DNA from: Bacillus wiedmannii
GTDB lineage: Bacteria > Bacillota > Bacilli > Bacillales > Bacillaceae_G
Length of the DNA: 64,000 nucleotides
NCBI RefSeq assembly: GCF_001583695.1
Contig: NZ_LOBC01000011.1
Coordinates: forward strand, 1 to 64,000
Direction: 5' to 3'
The position numbers and the translations under genes are program-made. Below are positions 1 through 8,917 of the stretch, in pieces (the stretch's first letter is position 1; each line of letters opens with the position of its first letter). A model generated the notes under the pieces. The model did no database searches. It was not told where the DNA came from and worked only from the letters and a program-made list of their open reading frames with translations.

Positions 1-46
1 GCATAGAAATTACTTTTCATTAAAATAATCTTAATACTAAAACGTA

Positions 47-90
47 AGAATCTATTTTGAATAATCTTTTTTCAAAATAGATTCTTTTTA
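47..90 (+). terminator. Rho-independent terminator
   Basis: A 14-bp inverted repeat (AGAATCTATTTTGA and its complement) is followed by a run of T. It probably ends a plus-strand gene lying to the left of the window. Confidence 0.8.
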
Positions 91-186
91 TTTATCTTAA
101 AATGTTGGTTTGTTTTTCTTTTTCTTGCAAAAAATCCAATTGTTTCTTAAGGTAAGGATGTAGAAGGATGAACGAGAGAGGGTTTA

Positions 187-864
187 ATGAAGATGATACA
201 TATTTTATTAGCTGATGATGATAAGCATATTAGAGAGTTACTACATTACCATTTACAAAAAGAGGGGTTTAAAGTTTTTGAAGCGGAAGATGGGAAGGTA
301 GCGCAAGAAGTATTAGAGAAGGAAAACATTCATCTTGCGATAGTAGACATTATGATGCCGTTCGTTGATGGCTATACGTTATGTGAAGAAATTCGTAAGT
401 ATCATGATATCCCTGTTATTTTATTAACAGCAAAGGATCAGTTAGTCGATAAAGAAAAAGGATTCATTTCTGGTACGGACGATTATATTGTAAAGCCATT
501 TGAACCAGCTGAAGTCATTTTCCGTATGAAAGCACTATTGCGTCGTTATCAAATGCTGAGTGCTGACATTATTACACTTCACGGAACGACAATTGATCGT
601 AAAGGTGTTGAAGTGAAGTGTAACGGTCAAACGATTTTACTTCCGTTAAAGGAATTTGAGTTATTATCACAACTTGCTAGTTATCCTGGAAGAACATTTT
701 CAAGAGAAGAATTAATTGAATTAGTATGGGGAATGGATTTTGAAGGAGATGAACGAACAGTTGATGTTCATGTGAAGAGACTACGAGATCGTTTCTCAAA
801 ACGAACAGACGATTTTCACATTACAACGGTGCGCGGACTCGGTTATAAGTTGGAGTTGAAATAA
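187..864 (+). CDS. hssR: Haem-response regulator HssR (OmpR/PhoB family)
   Basis: A 225-residue response regulator. The N-terminal receiver has the acidic pocket (LLADDD) and phospho-acceptor Asp54 in the VDIMMP motif, the switch Thr in LLTAKD and the Lys in VKPF. The C-terminal winged helix ends in TVRGLGYKLE. The stretch DKEKGFISGTDDYIVKPF closely resembles staphylococcal HssR, and the kinase gene follows after 1 bp. In that family the regulator is phosphorylated by HssS when haem accumulates and activates hrtAB. The assignment is supported by an HssR-type direct repeat upstream of the exporter genes at 5164. A GAGAGAGG ribosome site precedes the ATG. Confidence 0.85.
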   Translation: MKMIHILLADDDKHIRELLHYHLQKEGFKVFEAEDGKVAQEVLEKENIHLAIVDIMMPFVDGYTLCEEIRKYHDIPVILLTAKDQLVDKEKGFISGTDDYIVKPFEPAEVIFRMKALLRRYQMLSADIITLHGTTIDRKGVEVKCNGQTILLPLKEFELLSQLASYPGRTFSREELIELVWGMDFEGDERTVDVHVKRLRDRFSKRTDDFHITTVRGLGYKLELK

Positions 865-865
865 A

Positions 866-2242
866 ATGAAATCACTATACTCTAGATTTGTATTTATGAC
901 GGTTGGGATTATGCTTCTTAGTAGTATTATCGGTTTTTTATTAACAAATGTGTACTATCAAGTGAAGTTAAAACCGTATAACAGTGAAAAGATTTTAAAG
1001 TACGCTGAGGAAGTTAAATCGTTATATGAAAAGCAAAGTGAAGAAAATAAAGAGACGTATTTACATTCTATTGCGAAATTAGGATATGAAATTTATATTG
1101 TCGATGATCAAAAGAATGGAAAGCGTATCGGAAATGCGTTTCGTAAGACGTCTATTAGCGACGATACAGTTCATAAAGTATTACAAGGGGAAACGTTTAA
1201 TGGTGTTTCCACATATCCAACGCGCTTATTTATTACAGGATTTTTCGATAATGAATTAATAAATAGTGTCGGTGTACCAGTACAACACGGTGATAAGCAG
1301 TACGCTTTATTTATTCGTCCCGACATTCAGAACCAATTTGGCGAGATGCGAATTTTCTTAGCGGTATTACTTGGATTTATCGTACTATTAAGTATTATCT
1401 TTATTGCGATTGCAGCAGGTTACATCGTTCGTCCCATTCGTAAATTTACGAAGGCTACGCAAAAAATTGCGAGTGGTAAATATGAAATTGAATTAGATGT
1501 AAAACGAAAAGATGAAATTGGTACGTTATCTACAAGCTTCCAGAAGATGACGAAGAGTATAAAAGAATTAGATGAAATGAGACAAGAATTTGTTTCGAAC
1601 GTCTCGCATGAATTTCAATCGCCACTTTCTTCTATACAAGGTTTTTCGAAAACATTGCAATCAGAAAAGATGAGTGAAGAAGAAAGAAATCATTACTTAC
1701 GAATTATTGAGGGTGAAAGTAAGCGAATGTCTAGTTTATGTAAACAGTTACTTACGCTCGCTTCTTTAGATAAAGAAGAGAAAGTATTACAAATAAAAGA
1801 ATTCAATTTGCAGAAGCAAATTAAAGACGTCATTTTTATGCTCGAATGGAAATGGCGGGAAAAAGATATCGCTGTGGAATTTGATGTGCCGGACATTACA
1901 ATACAAGGTGATGAAAACTTACTTCATCAAGTATGGAGCAATATTTTTACGAATAGCATTAAGTTTTCAAATGATGCTGGAACGATTGAATTTGTTGTAG
2001 AAGAATTAGAATCAAGTGTGATGATCTCTATATCAGATAACGGAATCGGTATGGAGCAAGAAGAAATGGATCGTATTTTTGAACGTTTTTACAAAGTAGA
2101 TACAGCAAGAGCAAGAAACGTAGAAGGTAGTGGTTTAGGATTATCGATTGTGCAGAAGATTGTGGAACTGCATAATGGAAATGTTTCAGTGTATAGTACG
2201 AAAGGGGAAGGGACGACCGTTCAGGTTGAGCTTCCGAAATAG
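866..2242 (+). CDS. hssS: Haem-sensor histidine kinase HssS
   Basis: A 458-residue membrane kinase, close to the length of staphylococcal HssS. A membrane helix near residues 10-30 and another near 165-190 flank an extracellular sensor region of about 130 residues. HAMP, HisKA (SHEFQSPLSS, phospho-acceptor His248) and HATPase_c (N box NIFTNSIKFS, G boxes DNGIGM and GSGLGLS) follow. It is known to sense membrane haem stress and to phosphorylate HssR. The gene lies 1 bp after hssR, so the two are one operon. An unusual detail is the HEFQSPL form of the H box instead of HELRTPL. Confidence 0.85.
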   Translation: MKSLYSRFVFMTVGIMLLSSIIGFLLTNVYYQVKLKPYNSEKILKYAEEVKSLYEKQSEENKETYLHSIAKLGYEIYIVDDQKNGKRIGNAFRKTSISDDTVHKVLQGETFNGVSTYPTRLFITGFFDNELINSVGVPVQHGDKQYALFIRPDIQNQFGEMRIFLAVLLGFIVLLSIIFIAIAAGYIVRPIRKFTKATQKIASGKYEIELDVKRKDEIGTLSTSFQKMTKSIKELDEMRQEFVSNVSHEFQSPLSSIQGFSKTLQSEKMSEEERNHYLRIIEGESKRMSSLCKQLLTLASLDKEEKVLQIKEFNLQKQIKDVIFMLEWKWREKDIAVEFDVPDITIQGDENLLHQVWSNIFTNSIKFSNDAGTIEFVVEELESSVMISISDNGIGMEQEEMDRIFERFYKVDTARARNVEGSGLGLSIVQKIVELHNGNVSVYSTKGEGTTVQVELPK

Positions 2243-2247
2243 ATGGA

Positions 2248-2278
2248 AGAGGCTGCTTCGGAAGGGCCTCTTTTTTTT
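2248..2278 (+). terminator. Terminator of hssRS
   Basis: The stem AGAGGC/GCCTCT encloses a GC-rich loop and is followed by eight T. It starts just after the hssS stop codon. Confidence 0.85.
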
Positions 2279-2443
2279 GGGTTTCTAGTATACGTGTAAA
2301 GTGAAAAAATGTGAGTCATTTTCATTACATAATCGGACGAGTTTGTGGAGTGAGCTCAGGAGGAAGTTTATTTAAACATGTAGAATCTCTACAGAGTTAT
2401 AAGGATTTCATTGAGACTTTAACTATTTAGGGAGGAAATTACT

Positions 2444-2914
2444 TTGAAACGAATTGACTTGTTATTAAACGTACTAGATTCAACATTCGATAAAGAGAGT
2501 TGGTATGCACCGTTTAAACATGCTATAGAAGGACTTACAGCCGAACAGGCTATGTGGAAACCATCTGGTGAGGCAACGAATACCATTTGGGAGAACGTTA
2601 ATCATCTCATTTATTACAAAGAGAGGCTTGCTGCAAAATTGGAAGGCCATGAATGGACACATAATCTTGACGGTAATGACACTTTTTATCTTACTAAGCA
2701 ATCTAATGATGACACAGAATGGAAGGAAGTCGTTGAACGTTCTGAAAATGCTCAGCGTAATTTAAGGCAGGTATTAAGTGCAATTTCCGAAAAAGAGCTG
2801 GAACAAAATTCATTAGAGGGGAAATTACTAGACATCATGCTTCATGATGCTTATCATACAGGCCAAATTATTCAATTAAGGAAAATGCAGGGGTCTTGGC
2901 CATCAAATCGATAA
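2444..2914 (+). CDS. DinB-like metalloenzyme family protein
   Basis: A 156-residue protein of the DinB/YfiT four-helix type. The usual metal-binding histidines are visible: NHLIYYKERL near residue 52, and the C-terminal LHDAYHTGQI, where the two histidines lie three residues apart. Members are thiol-dependent S-transferases or of unknown function; the substrate cannot be inferred here. The start is a TTG preceded by GGGAGG with good spacing. The gene is single and separates hssRS from the downstream convergent exporter genes. Confidence 0.75.
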   Translation: MKRIDLLLNVLDSTFDKESWYAPFKHAIEGLTAEQAMWKPSGEATNTIWENVNHLIYYKERLAAKLEGHEWTHNLDGNDTFYLTKQSNDDTEWKEVVERSENAQRNLRQVLSAISEKELEQNSLEGKLLDIMLHDAYHTGQIIQLRKMQGSWPSNR

Positions 2915-2984
2915 TTGAACGTTTTAGTTGGTGCTATTGTTATATTTTTAGTGAAGGATTTTTCATTCAAAATTAAATAATTAT

Positions 2985-3012
2985 AACCCCGTCCCCAATT
3001 TAGAACGGGGTT
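2985..3012. terminator. Bidirectional terminator
   Basis: AACCCCGT pairs with ACGGGGTT around a 12-base loop, between the convergent dinB-like and MFS genes. The T run on the plus side is short, so plus-strand efficiency is uncertain. Confidence 0.65.
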
Positions 3013-3025
3013 AAATTTGTTCTTG

Positions 3026-4285
3026 CTATAAAGCCGTACCTTTCCCGCGCTCTACTTTAAACCGAACCCCAAAAGTATCCGCTGTAATTTCATCAGCTTT
3101 CGGCAATGCTCGTAATTTTGGATGAAGCAGCCATACGAGAGAAATAAAGAAAATACCGATGCTAGCGAGTGCGAAAATGAGTTGGCTACTAAATACATTT
3201 GCGGTGTATCCGCCAATTAAGGAACCGAACGGCATAGCAATTTTGCCCATACTTCCTATGACTGTATTGATGCGTCCGATATATTGATTTGGGATTACAA
3301 TTTGACTAATTGTCGCGATTAATATGTTGGTCGCACCAATTGGAATCCAAGCTAGGCCGAATAAGAAAATAGATAGCCATTGAAACGGTACAATGGTAGA
3401 GAGAAACCAAAAGATAGCGCCAGTTGCAAAGCCAATAATAGAGACGTGGCCAACATTGCGTTTACCAACCCATGAACTGAATAATGCTCCAATTAAACTG
3501 CCGGCTGATATAGCGGCTAAGAAGAAGCCATATGATTTCACGCCTCCTAAAGAATCAGCGAAAGAAGGGAGTATCGCCATCGTCATACCAATTGAAAAAT
3601 TAGCGACTACTGAACCGATTAAGAATACGCCTATTAATGAACGGAAGACGATCGAAAAACCTTCTTTTAAATCAGAGAAATATTGTTTAGTTGAAAGTGA
3701 TGTATTGGTTTCTACTTGCTTTGGCATTTTCAATGAAAAGAACAAAAGGGCAGTAATTGCGAATGTAAAAGAGTCGATTACGTATAAAGTGATAGCGCCA
3801 AGTAGTGCTACTAATATGCCAGAAAGCGTCGTGCAAATTAAATCAATGCCTTGATACGCAAATGAAAAGAGTGAATTTCCTTTTAATAATTGTGTTTTAT
3901 GCAGTAGAAGTGGTAAAGCTTTTGATTGTGCGGGATAGGCGAATTGTTCGATAAAGGCTACGATGGGCATAATAATCAGTAGTAGTTGAACTGTTAATAG
4001 ATCGAAGTAGTGTGTAATAGGAATGATTAAAATAAGAATGCATTGCAAAACTTGTGTGATGACGAGGGTGTTTTTGATTGACCATCTATCAACGAATGGA
4101 CCGGTAAGAAATTGAAGTGTAGAAGGTAATAACGTAAGAAAACCAGCTAATCCAGAATAAAAAGGATTACCACTCAGCTTGTATACGAGCCACATCGCGG
4201 CTACATAATACAAGCTATCTCCTATGTTTGTAAAAATTCTCCCTAAAAATAATAAGAGGAAATTCCGGTTTTTTAATATGTCCAT
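3026..4285 (-). CDS. MFS transporter, MdfA/enterobactin-exporter-like
   Basis: A 419-residue, 12-helix major facilitator protein with the family opening (LLFLGRIFTNIGDSLYYVAAMWLVY) and the loop motif GPFVDRWSIKN after helix 2. This subgroup (MFS_3/YfmO-like) usually exports drugs or metabolites; the substrate is not visible. The start ATG follows AAAGGAG. It lies 69 bp downstream of an ArsR-like repressor on the same strand. Its promoter region carries a copy of the same 20-bp operator-like palindrome found in front of the repressor gene, so it is probably the repressor's main target. Confidence 0.85.
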   Translation of the reverse strand: MDILKNRNFLLLFLGRIFTNIGDSLYYVAAMWLVYKLSGNPFYSGLAGFLTLLPSTLQFLTGPFVDRWSIKNTLVITQVLQCILILIIPITHYFDLLTVQLLLIIMPIVAFIEQFAYPAQSKALPLLLHKTQLLKGNSLFSFAYQGIDLICTTLSGILVALLGAITLYVIDSFTFAITALLFFSLKMPKQVETNTSLSTKQYFSDLKEGFSIVFRSLIGVFLIGSVVANFSIGMTMAILPSFADSLGGVKSYGFFLAAISAGSLIGALFSSWVGKRNVGHVSIIGFATGAIFWFLSTIVPFQWLSIFLFGLAWIPIGATNILIATISQIVIPNQYIGRINTVIGSMGKIAMPFGSLIGGYTANVFSSQLIFALASIGIFFISLVWLLHPKLRALPKADEITADTFGVRFKVERGKGTAL

Positions 4286-4314
4286 TTAATCTACTCCTTT
4301 ATAAAAAAATTATT

Positions 4315-4334
4315 CGGTAAAATAAATTTGACCG
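4315..4334. promoter_or_regulatory. Operator-like palindrome before the MFS gene
   Basis: CGGTAAAATAAATTTGACCG has half-sites CGGT...ACCG and closely resembles the palindrome at 5007-5026 before the ArsR-like gene. It lies between the repressor stop and the MFS start. Confidence 0.55.
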
Positions 4335-4354
4335 TTAGTGTAAAAAAAATCGTA

Positions 4355-4978
4355 TTACGATTTTTCTTCTTTTTTCACAAAGCGCTGCATCGCTCGTTCA
4401 TCGATTTGTAGTGCAGTAGTAGAAATGTAATAAGATTTACTATTTGGATCTTTATCTGCGTCTTTTGCAATCTCATTTAATTCAGCCATTAATTCATGAA
4501 ACTTTTTCACCCATACTTGAAATTGTTCTGGCGTTGCATCAAACTCCCAGCAAGACGAAACGTAATTCCACTCAGCTGGATCTTCGCTTACTTTTCGTAA
4601 TGTAAAAGCTTCTTCTGGTGCAGCGAGAATATGGCTTTTCGTTCTTTCTGTCATTTGTAAAAAGATTTGGCGACCTGATTCACTTAATATTTCTAAATGA
4701 GGTAATAGTTCAGCAGCAGGGGTAAAACCTCTAGCGACAGATTGATAAAACTTTTGAACGATGCCATTCTTTTCTTCTGTATAAACAATTTCTATAAAAC
4801 CATTCTTCTCTAATTCTTTTAAATGATAATGAATTTTAGCCCTTGAAATGCCGAATTTTTCAGATAGTAGTTGTCCTGTATAAGGTCGTTCGCATAGACG
4901 CATCATCATTTCGACACGTAGTGGATCGCTTATTGCTTTTAGTTGGCTATAAGTAGTTAGTGTTAACATGGGCTTCAA
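4355..4978 (-). CDS. ArsR-family winged-helix transcriptional regulator
   Basis: About 207 residues. The N-terminal half is an HTH_20/ArsR-type DNA-binding domain (LKAISDPLRVEMMMRL, then FGISRAKIHYHLKELEKNGFIE as recognition helix and wing). The C-terminal half is an uncharacterised ligand or dimer domain. No metal-binding CxC motif is seen, so it is probably not a metal sensor. I place the start at the TTG nine bases after GAGGAG; the in-frame TTG directly abutting that site is less likely. Matching operator-like sites lie in front of this gene and of the following MFS gene, consistent with autoregulated control of export. Confidence 0.8.
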   Translation of the reverse strand: MKPMLTLTTYSQLKAISDPLRVEMMMRLCERPYTGQLLSEKFGISRAKIHYHLKELEKNGFIEIVYTEEKNGIVQKFYQSVARGFTPAAELLPHLEILSESGRQIFLQMTERTKSHILAAPEEAFTLRKVSEDPAEWNYVSSCWEFDATPEQFQVWVKKFHELMAELNEIAKDADKDPNSKSYYISTTALQIDERAMQRFVKKEEKS

Positions 4979-5006
4979 AATGATCAACTCCTCAAATAAA
5001 ATTACT

Positions 5007-5026
5007 CGGTCAATATTATTTGACTG
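5007..5026. promoter_or_regulatory. Operator-like palindrome before the ArsR-like gene
   Basis: CGGTCAATATTATTTGACTG is an inverted repeat (GTCAA..TTGAC) located 29 bp upstream of the repressor start. It is the partner of the site at 4315. Confidence 0.55.
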
Positions 5027-5095
5027 AATTGTATCAAGGATTCAAATTATTTTCAATACTTTCTGAAAATTTAATCTTATCCTCTGTAATCTTCT

Positions 5096-5115
5096 GTTCA
5101 TATTCCGTTCATATT
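5096..5115 (+). promoter_or_regulatory. HssR-binding direct repeat upstream of hrtB
   Basis: Two perfect copies of GTTCATATT are separated by CC. In Staphylococcus aureus the HssR site at the hrt promoter is a direct repeat of this same form. It lies 48 bp before the hrtB start codon. Confidence 0.8.
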
Positions 5116-5163
5116 TCTTTTTTATGATGAGTGCATAGAAAGAAAGAGGAAGGAGCGAGCGAA

Positions 5164-6228
5164 ATGTTTTTAGCTCTGCGTGAATTAAAACAATCAAAAT
5201 TAAGATACGGATTAATCGGACTGATTATGGTGTTATTATCATTTTTAGTTCTTGTTATTTCAGGATTAGCAAATGGATTATCATATGATAATGCTTCATC
5301 GATTCAAAATATGGAGGCAAATAAGTTCGTCTTAGCAGATGATGCGGAAAATAAATTACTTCGTTCACAAATTAAGAAAGACGATGTAGATAACGTAGTC
5401 AATCAAGTAGGCGAGAAAGAGGCGGTACCGTTTCGTGTGAAAGTTTCAACGTATGAAAAGAAAGACAGTTCGAAAAAAGTGGATGTTGCTATTTTCTCAA
5501 GTGAACGCGATTCATTTTTAGAACCGAAAATTGTAAAAGGTGAGAAATTAGGTACAGCAAACAACGAAATGGTTGCTGATGAATCAATTAAAGAAAAAGG
5601 AATCGATATTGGAGATACAATTATCGATCCTGTTTCAAAGAAAGAATTTAAAATCGTTGGATTTACGAAAGATCAAATGTTTAGCCATACACCAGTCGTT
5701 TATGTAAATGAAGACGTATGGGGTGCTATTTCACAACCAAACCAAAAAGATTATAGTGCAATTGCGCTGAATACAGATAAAGACATTAAAAATGCACATG
5801 TTATCGACAAAAAAGAAGTATTACAAAGTATTCCAGGATTTAAAGAAGAGCAAGGAACATTAACGATGATTATTGCGTTCTTACTTGTTATCGCTGCGTT
5901 ACTAATCGGTGTATTCTTCTACGTCATTACACTGCAAAAAACACAGCAATTAGGTGTATTAAAAGCAATCGGTACAAAGAACTCTTATTTAGCAAATAGC
6001 TTAGTCGTACAGGCGTTATTCTTATCAGTTGTGGCGATGGTAATCAGCATTGTTCTTGTACAAGGATTAGAACAAATTTTACCAGCAGGTATGCCGTTCT
6101 TATTAACAACACCGATGATTGCACAATATGCAGCAATCTTTATCGTCATTAGTATTTTAGGAACACTGATTTCGTTATATCAAGTATTAAAAGTTGATGC
6201 ATTAGAAGCAATTGGAGGCGGGATGTAA
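5164..6228 (+). CDS. hrtB: Haem-efflux ABC transporter permease HrtB
   Basis: A 354-residue FtsX/MacB-type permease. It has one N-terminal membrane helix (about residues 13-35), a large extracytoplasmic domain and three C-terminal helices, ending in the conserved VLKVDALEAIGGGM. Together with HrtA it relieves haem toxicity by expelling haem from the membrane. The upstream HssR direct repeat and the linked hssRS genes support this role over other FtsX permeases. The start is set at ATG 5164, after AAGGAG; an upstream in-frame GTG at 5131 would run through that ribosome site. The stop overlaps the start of hrtA. Confidence 0.82.
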   Translation: MFLALRELKQSKLRYGLIGLIMVLLSFLVLVISGLANGLSYDNASSIQNMEANKFVLADDAENKLLRSQIKKDDVDNVVNQVGEKEAVPFRVKVSTYEKKDSSKKVDVAIFSSERDSFLEPKIVKGEKLGTANNEMVADESIKEKGIDIGDTIIDPVSKKEFKIVGFTKDQMFSHTPVVYVNEDVWGAISQPNQKDYSAIALNTDKDIKNAHVIDKKEVLQSIPGFKEEQGTLTMIIAFLLVIAALLIGVFFYVITLQKTQQLGVLKAIGTKNSYLANSLVVQALFLSVVAMVISIVLVQGLEQILPAGMPFLLTTPMIAQYAAIFIVISILGTLISLYQVLKVDALEAIGGGM

Positions 6229-6899
6229 TGACTTCATTATTAAAATTAGACAAAGTAAGTAAAGTGTACGGAGAAGGGAATACGGAAGTAACAGCCCTTC
6301 ATCCGATGTCGCTTGATGTGAAAGCTGGAGAGTTTATCGGAATCGTCGGTCCTTCGGGATCAGGGAAAAGTACATTATTATCAATCGCGGGTGCTTTATT
6401 ATCACCATCAAAAGGGGATATTTACATTCGTGAGCAAAATATTACGAAGTTATCAGAAAAGGAAATGACAGACATTCGTTTGAAAAAAATCGGTTTCATT
6501 TTCCAATTCGCAAATCTTGTTCCATATTTAAATGTAAAAGAACAATTACTTTACATTGCTAAGCTGAAAAAAGAAAACAAACAAGAATCTGAAAAGCGCG
6601 CGGATCACTTATTAGCAGCATTTGGATTAGGAGAAAGAAAAAATCATTATCCAAATCAACTATCTGGTGGAGAAAAACAAAGGGTAGCAATCGCTCGCGC
6701 GTTCATGAACAACCCAGATTTAATATTAGCGGATGAACCAACGGCAAGCTTAGACTCAAAACGCGCACGTGAAGTTGTAGAAATGATGAAACGTGAAGTG
6801 AAAGAAAGTCAAAAAGCAGCAATTATGATTACGCATGATGAAAGAATGCTTGATGTATGTGATCGTATATTGACGCTTAGAGATGGGAAGTTAATATAA
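6228..6899 (+). CDS. hrtA: Haem-efflux ABC transporter ATPase HrtA
   Basis: A 223-residue ABC ATPase of the LolD/MacB class with Walker A GPSGSGKST, Q-loop FQFANLVPYL, signature LSGGEKQR, Walker B LILADEP, D-loop SLDSK and the switch His in MITHDE. It overlaps the permease stop by 1 base, so the two are translationally coupled. FMNNPDLILADEPTASLDS matches the staphylococcal HrtA pattern. Confidence 0.83.
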   Translation: MTSLLKLDKVSKVYGEGNTEVTALHPMSLDVKAGEFIGIVGPSGSGKSTLLSIAGALLSPSKGDIYIREQNITKLSEKEMTDIRLKKIGFIFQFANLVPYLNVKEQLLYIAKLKKENKQESEKRADHLLAAFGLGERKNHYPNQLSGGEKQRVAIARAFMNNPDLILADEPTASLDSKRAREVVEMMKREVKESQKAAIMITHDERMLDVCDRILTLRDGKLI

Positions 6900-6901
6900 A
6901 G

Positions 6902-6941
6902 AAAAAGGACAATCGCACATAAATGTGCGGTTGTCCTTTTT
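6902..6941. terminator. Bidirectional terminator after hrtA
   Basis: A long stem (AAAAGGACAA-CGCACAT / ATGTGCG-TTGTCCTTTT) with A and T runs on both sides ends hrtBA and the convergent surface-protein gene. Confidence 0.88.
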
Positions 6942-6963
6942 ATAAAATATAGTTATAAGGGCC

Positions 6964-8082
6964 TTATTTTGAGAATAACGCTTTAATTTTATTTCGTGTT
7001 ACTAATAAAACGCCGCCTAAGACAGATAACATACCTAAAGCCATATTGTTTGATTGCTCACTACCAGCGTTAGGGAGTTCTCTAGCATTATTGTTTGTGT
7101 TTGTAGTACCAGTCTTTGTTTCAGTTTGTTTCGCTTGAGATACTTCATTAATTTTGTTATCTACATTTTGCTTCGTAGTATGTACCTCAGCTAATTTGTC
7201 ATCAATTTTTTTCTCAGTATGTTTAAAGTCGTTGATTTTAATATCTAAGTCTTGTTTTTTCTTTGTTAAATCGTCTGAAACAGTTTGTTTCGCTTGTTTC
7301 ATTTCGTTAATTTTATTTAGTAAATCTTCTCTAGCTTTTTGTAATTCAGCTAGTTTGTTTTTTACATCTTGTTTAGCTAGTTCTAAGTTAGCGGAAAGAC
7401 TATCTAAATTGCCTTTAATTTTCTTAAGTTCCTCTAACGTGTTTCCAGTATTCGGCTTGTTTTCTTTTAGCTCAGCAAGTTTGTCCTCAGCAGTTTGTTT
7501 TGCTTTCTTTAACTCAGCTAATTTTTCATCTACCTGTTTTTTAACTTCCTTAAGTTCATTAACCTTTTGATCGATATTTTCTTTATGTTGTTTAATTTCA
7601 TTCACTTTTTCATCGACAGTTTGTTTATGTTCTTTAATCTCATTAACCTTATTATCGATATTTTGCTTATGTTCTTTCACTTCAGCAACTTTATCTTCTA
7701 CTTGTTTTTTATGCTCTTTAATTTCAGCGATTTTATCTTCGGCGATTTGCTTGTCTTGCTGAAGTTTTGCATCTAACTCTTGTTTACGTTGTTTCATTTC
7801 GTTAATTTTTTCATCAGCAACTTGTTTACGCTCATGTAGTTCATTAACCTTCGTATCAATATTTTCCTTAACCTTGTTAAGTTCATTCAATGTTTGATCC
7901 ACGTTTTCTTTGTGTTGCTGCAATTTCGCATCTAACTCTTGTCTATGTTGCTTAATTTCAGCTAATCGATCTCCCGTACTTTGCTGAGGAGTAGCATCAG
8001 TTACTTCCGCATGAGCAGAGTTTGCGCCAGCAATCATTGCTAAAGCTAGTGTAGACGCAGCGATTGTTTGTTTTGTTTTCAT
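6964..8082 (-). CDS. Secreted coiled-coil protein with LPXTG-like (LPNAG) wall anchor
   Basis: About 372 residues. A signal peptide (MKTKQTIAASTLALAMIAGA, cleavage near AHA) is followed by about 290 residues of nearly uninterrupted charged coiled coil. This is built from 14-residue units of the form I-x-E-h-K-Q-x-h-D-x-K-h-x-E. A low-complexity linker (TNTNNNAREL), the sorting motif LPNAG, a hydrophobic helix and a basic tail come last. The layout is that of a sortase substrate with a rod-like stalk displayed outside the wall. The stated start has AGAGG nine bases upstream; an ORF start 30 bases earlier lacks a ribosome site. No binding domain is recognisable. Confidence 0.82.
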   Translation of the reverse strand: MKTKQTIAASTLALAMIAGANSAHAEVTDATPQQSTGDRLAEIKQHRQELDAKLQQHKENVDQTLNELNKVKENIDTKVNELHERKQVADEKINEMKQRKQELDAKLQQDKQIAEDKIAEIKEHKKQVEDKVAEVKEHKQNIDNKVNEIKEHKQTVDEKVNEIKQHKENIDQKVNELKEVKKQVDEKLAELKKAKQTAEDKLAELKENKPNTGNTLEELKKIKGNLDSLSANLELAKQDVKNKLAELQKAREDLLNKINEMKQAKQTVSDDLTKKKQDLDIKINDFKHTEKKIDDKLAEVHTTKQNVDNKINEVSQAKQTETKTGTTNTNNNARELPNAGSEQSNNMALGMLSVLGGVLLVTRNKIKALFSK

Positions 8083-8232
8083 ATTTTTATACCTCTTTTC
8101 TTTCATATGCATGAGCTGTTTTGTGTAAAATTGAGCATATAGAAGTAGATTATCTTATCATTATATACCATGTTAAGTGGTTAGAGGAAGGATTTGCATA
8201 ATAATCTATGATTATGTAATTTTTAAATTCTT

Positions 8233-8814
8233 TTATTTTGGAGTAGGGGGCAAATCTTTAGCTAGATGAATAATTTCTTCTATAGTAGAGTTTACATCCT
8301 TACTATTACGAATGACAAACAAATAATTAGCCTCGTTTTCTATCGGATCCACCACATCTTCATGTTGCGATTCAGCCTGTTGTCGATCGAGTACTTCTTT
8401 AAAACTAGAATAACCACCTCTAAAAATATTGGTACTTCGCGTGCTTCGAGCTATTCTTTCGTAAAGTACTTCATCAGGAATGTCAAAATGAACGAGTATG
8501 CGTACATATTTATTTTGTGGAAATAATTCGTTTAGTAAATATAATCTTCCGTTTTTACTGCGATTGGAGTTGCAAATAATAAGGTGTAGATTTGTATATT
8601 CTTTTGCATAATCAACAATGAATTTCGAAAGACCGTGCTTAAATGTATTTGGGCCTTCGTCCGGCTGTAATTTTTCATAATGCGTGTTAATGAATTCAGC
8701 TTGGTTATCTTGATCCATAACGAAAGAGTGGGGTAACTTTTTTTCTAGTTCTTTAGCAAATGTAGTTTTTCCGCTGTGTGTTTTTCCTACGGTAATGATC
8801 ACTAATCTTTTCAT
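8233..8814 (-). CDS. P-loop ATP-binding protein, kinase-like
   Basis: A 193-residue protein with Walker A GKTHSGKTT near residue 11 and a Zeta-toxin/adenylylsulfate-kinase-like layout (DQDNQAEFIN as a possible catalytic acid region, and a lid with ARSTRSTNIFRGG). Related proteins phosphorylate small molecules or repair nucleic-acid ends; the substrate is unknown. The start is the ATG five bases after GGAGG; an earlier in-frame ATG overlaps that site. Confidence 0.65.
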   Translation of the reverse strand: MKRLVIITVGKTHSGKTTFAKELEKKLPHSFVMDQDNQAEFINTHYEKLQPDEGPNTFKHGLSKFIVDYAKEYTNLHLIICNSNRSKNGRLYLLNELFPQNKYVRILVHFDIPDEVLYERIARSTRSTNIFRGGYSSFKEVLDRQQAESQHEDVVDPIENEANYLFVIRNSKDVNSTIEEIIHLAKDLPPTPK

Positions 8815-8917
8815 ATTGGCCTCCATATGTATTGTTATAATTTGGGTATTCGGTGTGAATCGACAATTTTCCTGTTAGAGAATATTCAAATTGTTGGCGT
8901 GCTAGCAGGTTGAAAAC

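Noticed and set aside
3393-3854. A 153-codon plus-strand ORF opposite the MFS gene
   Set aside because: The minus-strand MFS frame has clear family motifs and a ribosome site; this one has neither.
7154-7776. Plus-strand Ser/Phe/Leu-rich ORFs
   Set aside because: They are antisense images of the Glu/Lys-rich coiled-coil gene.
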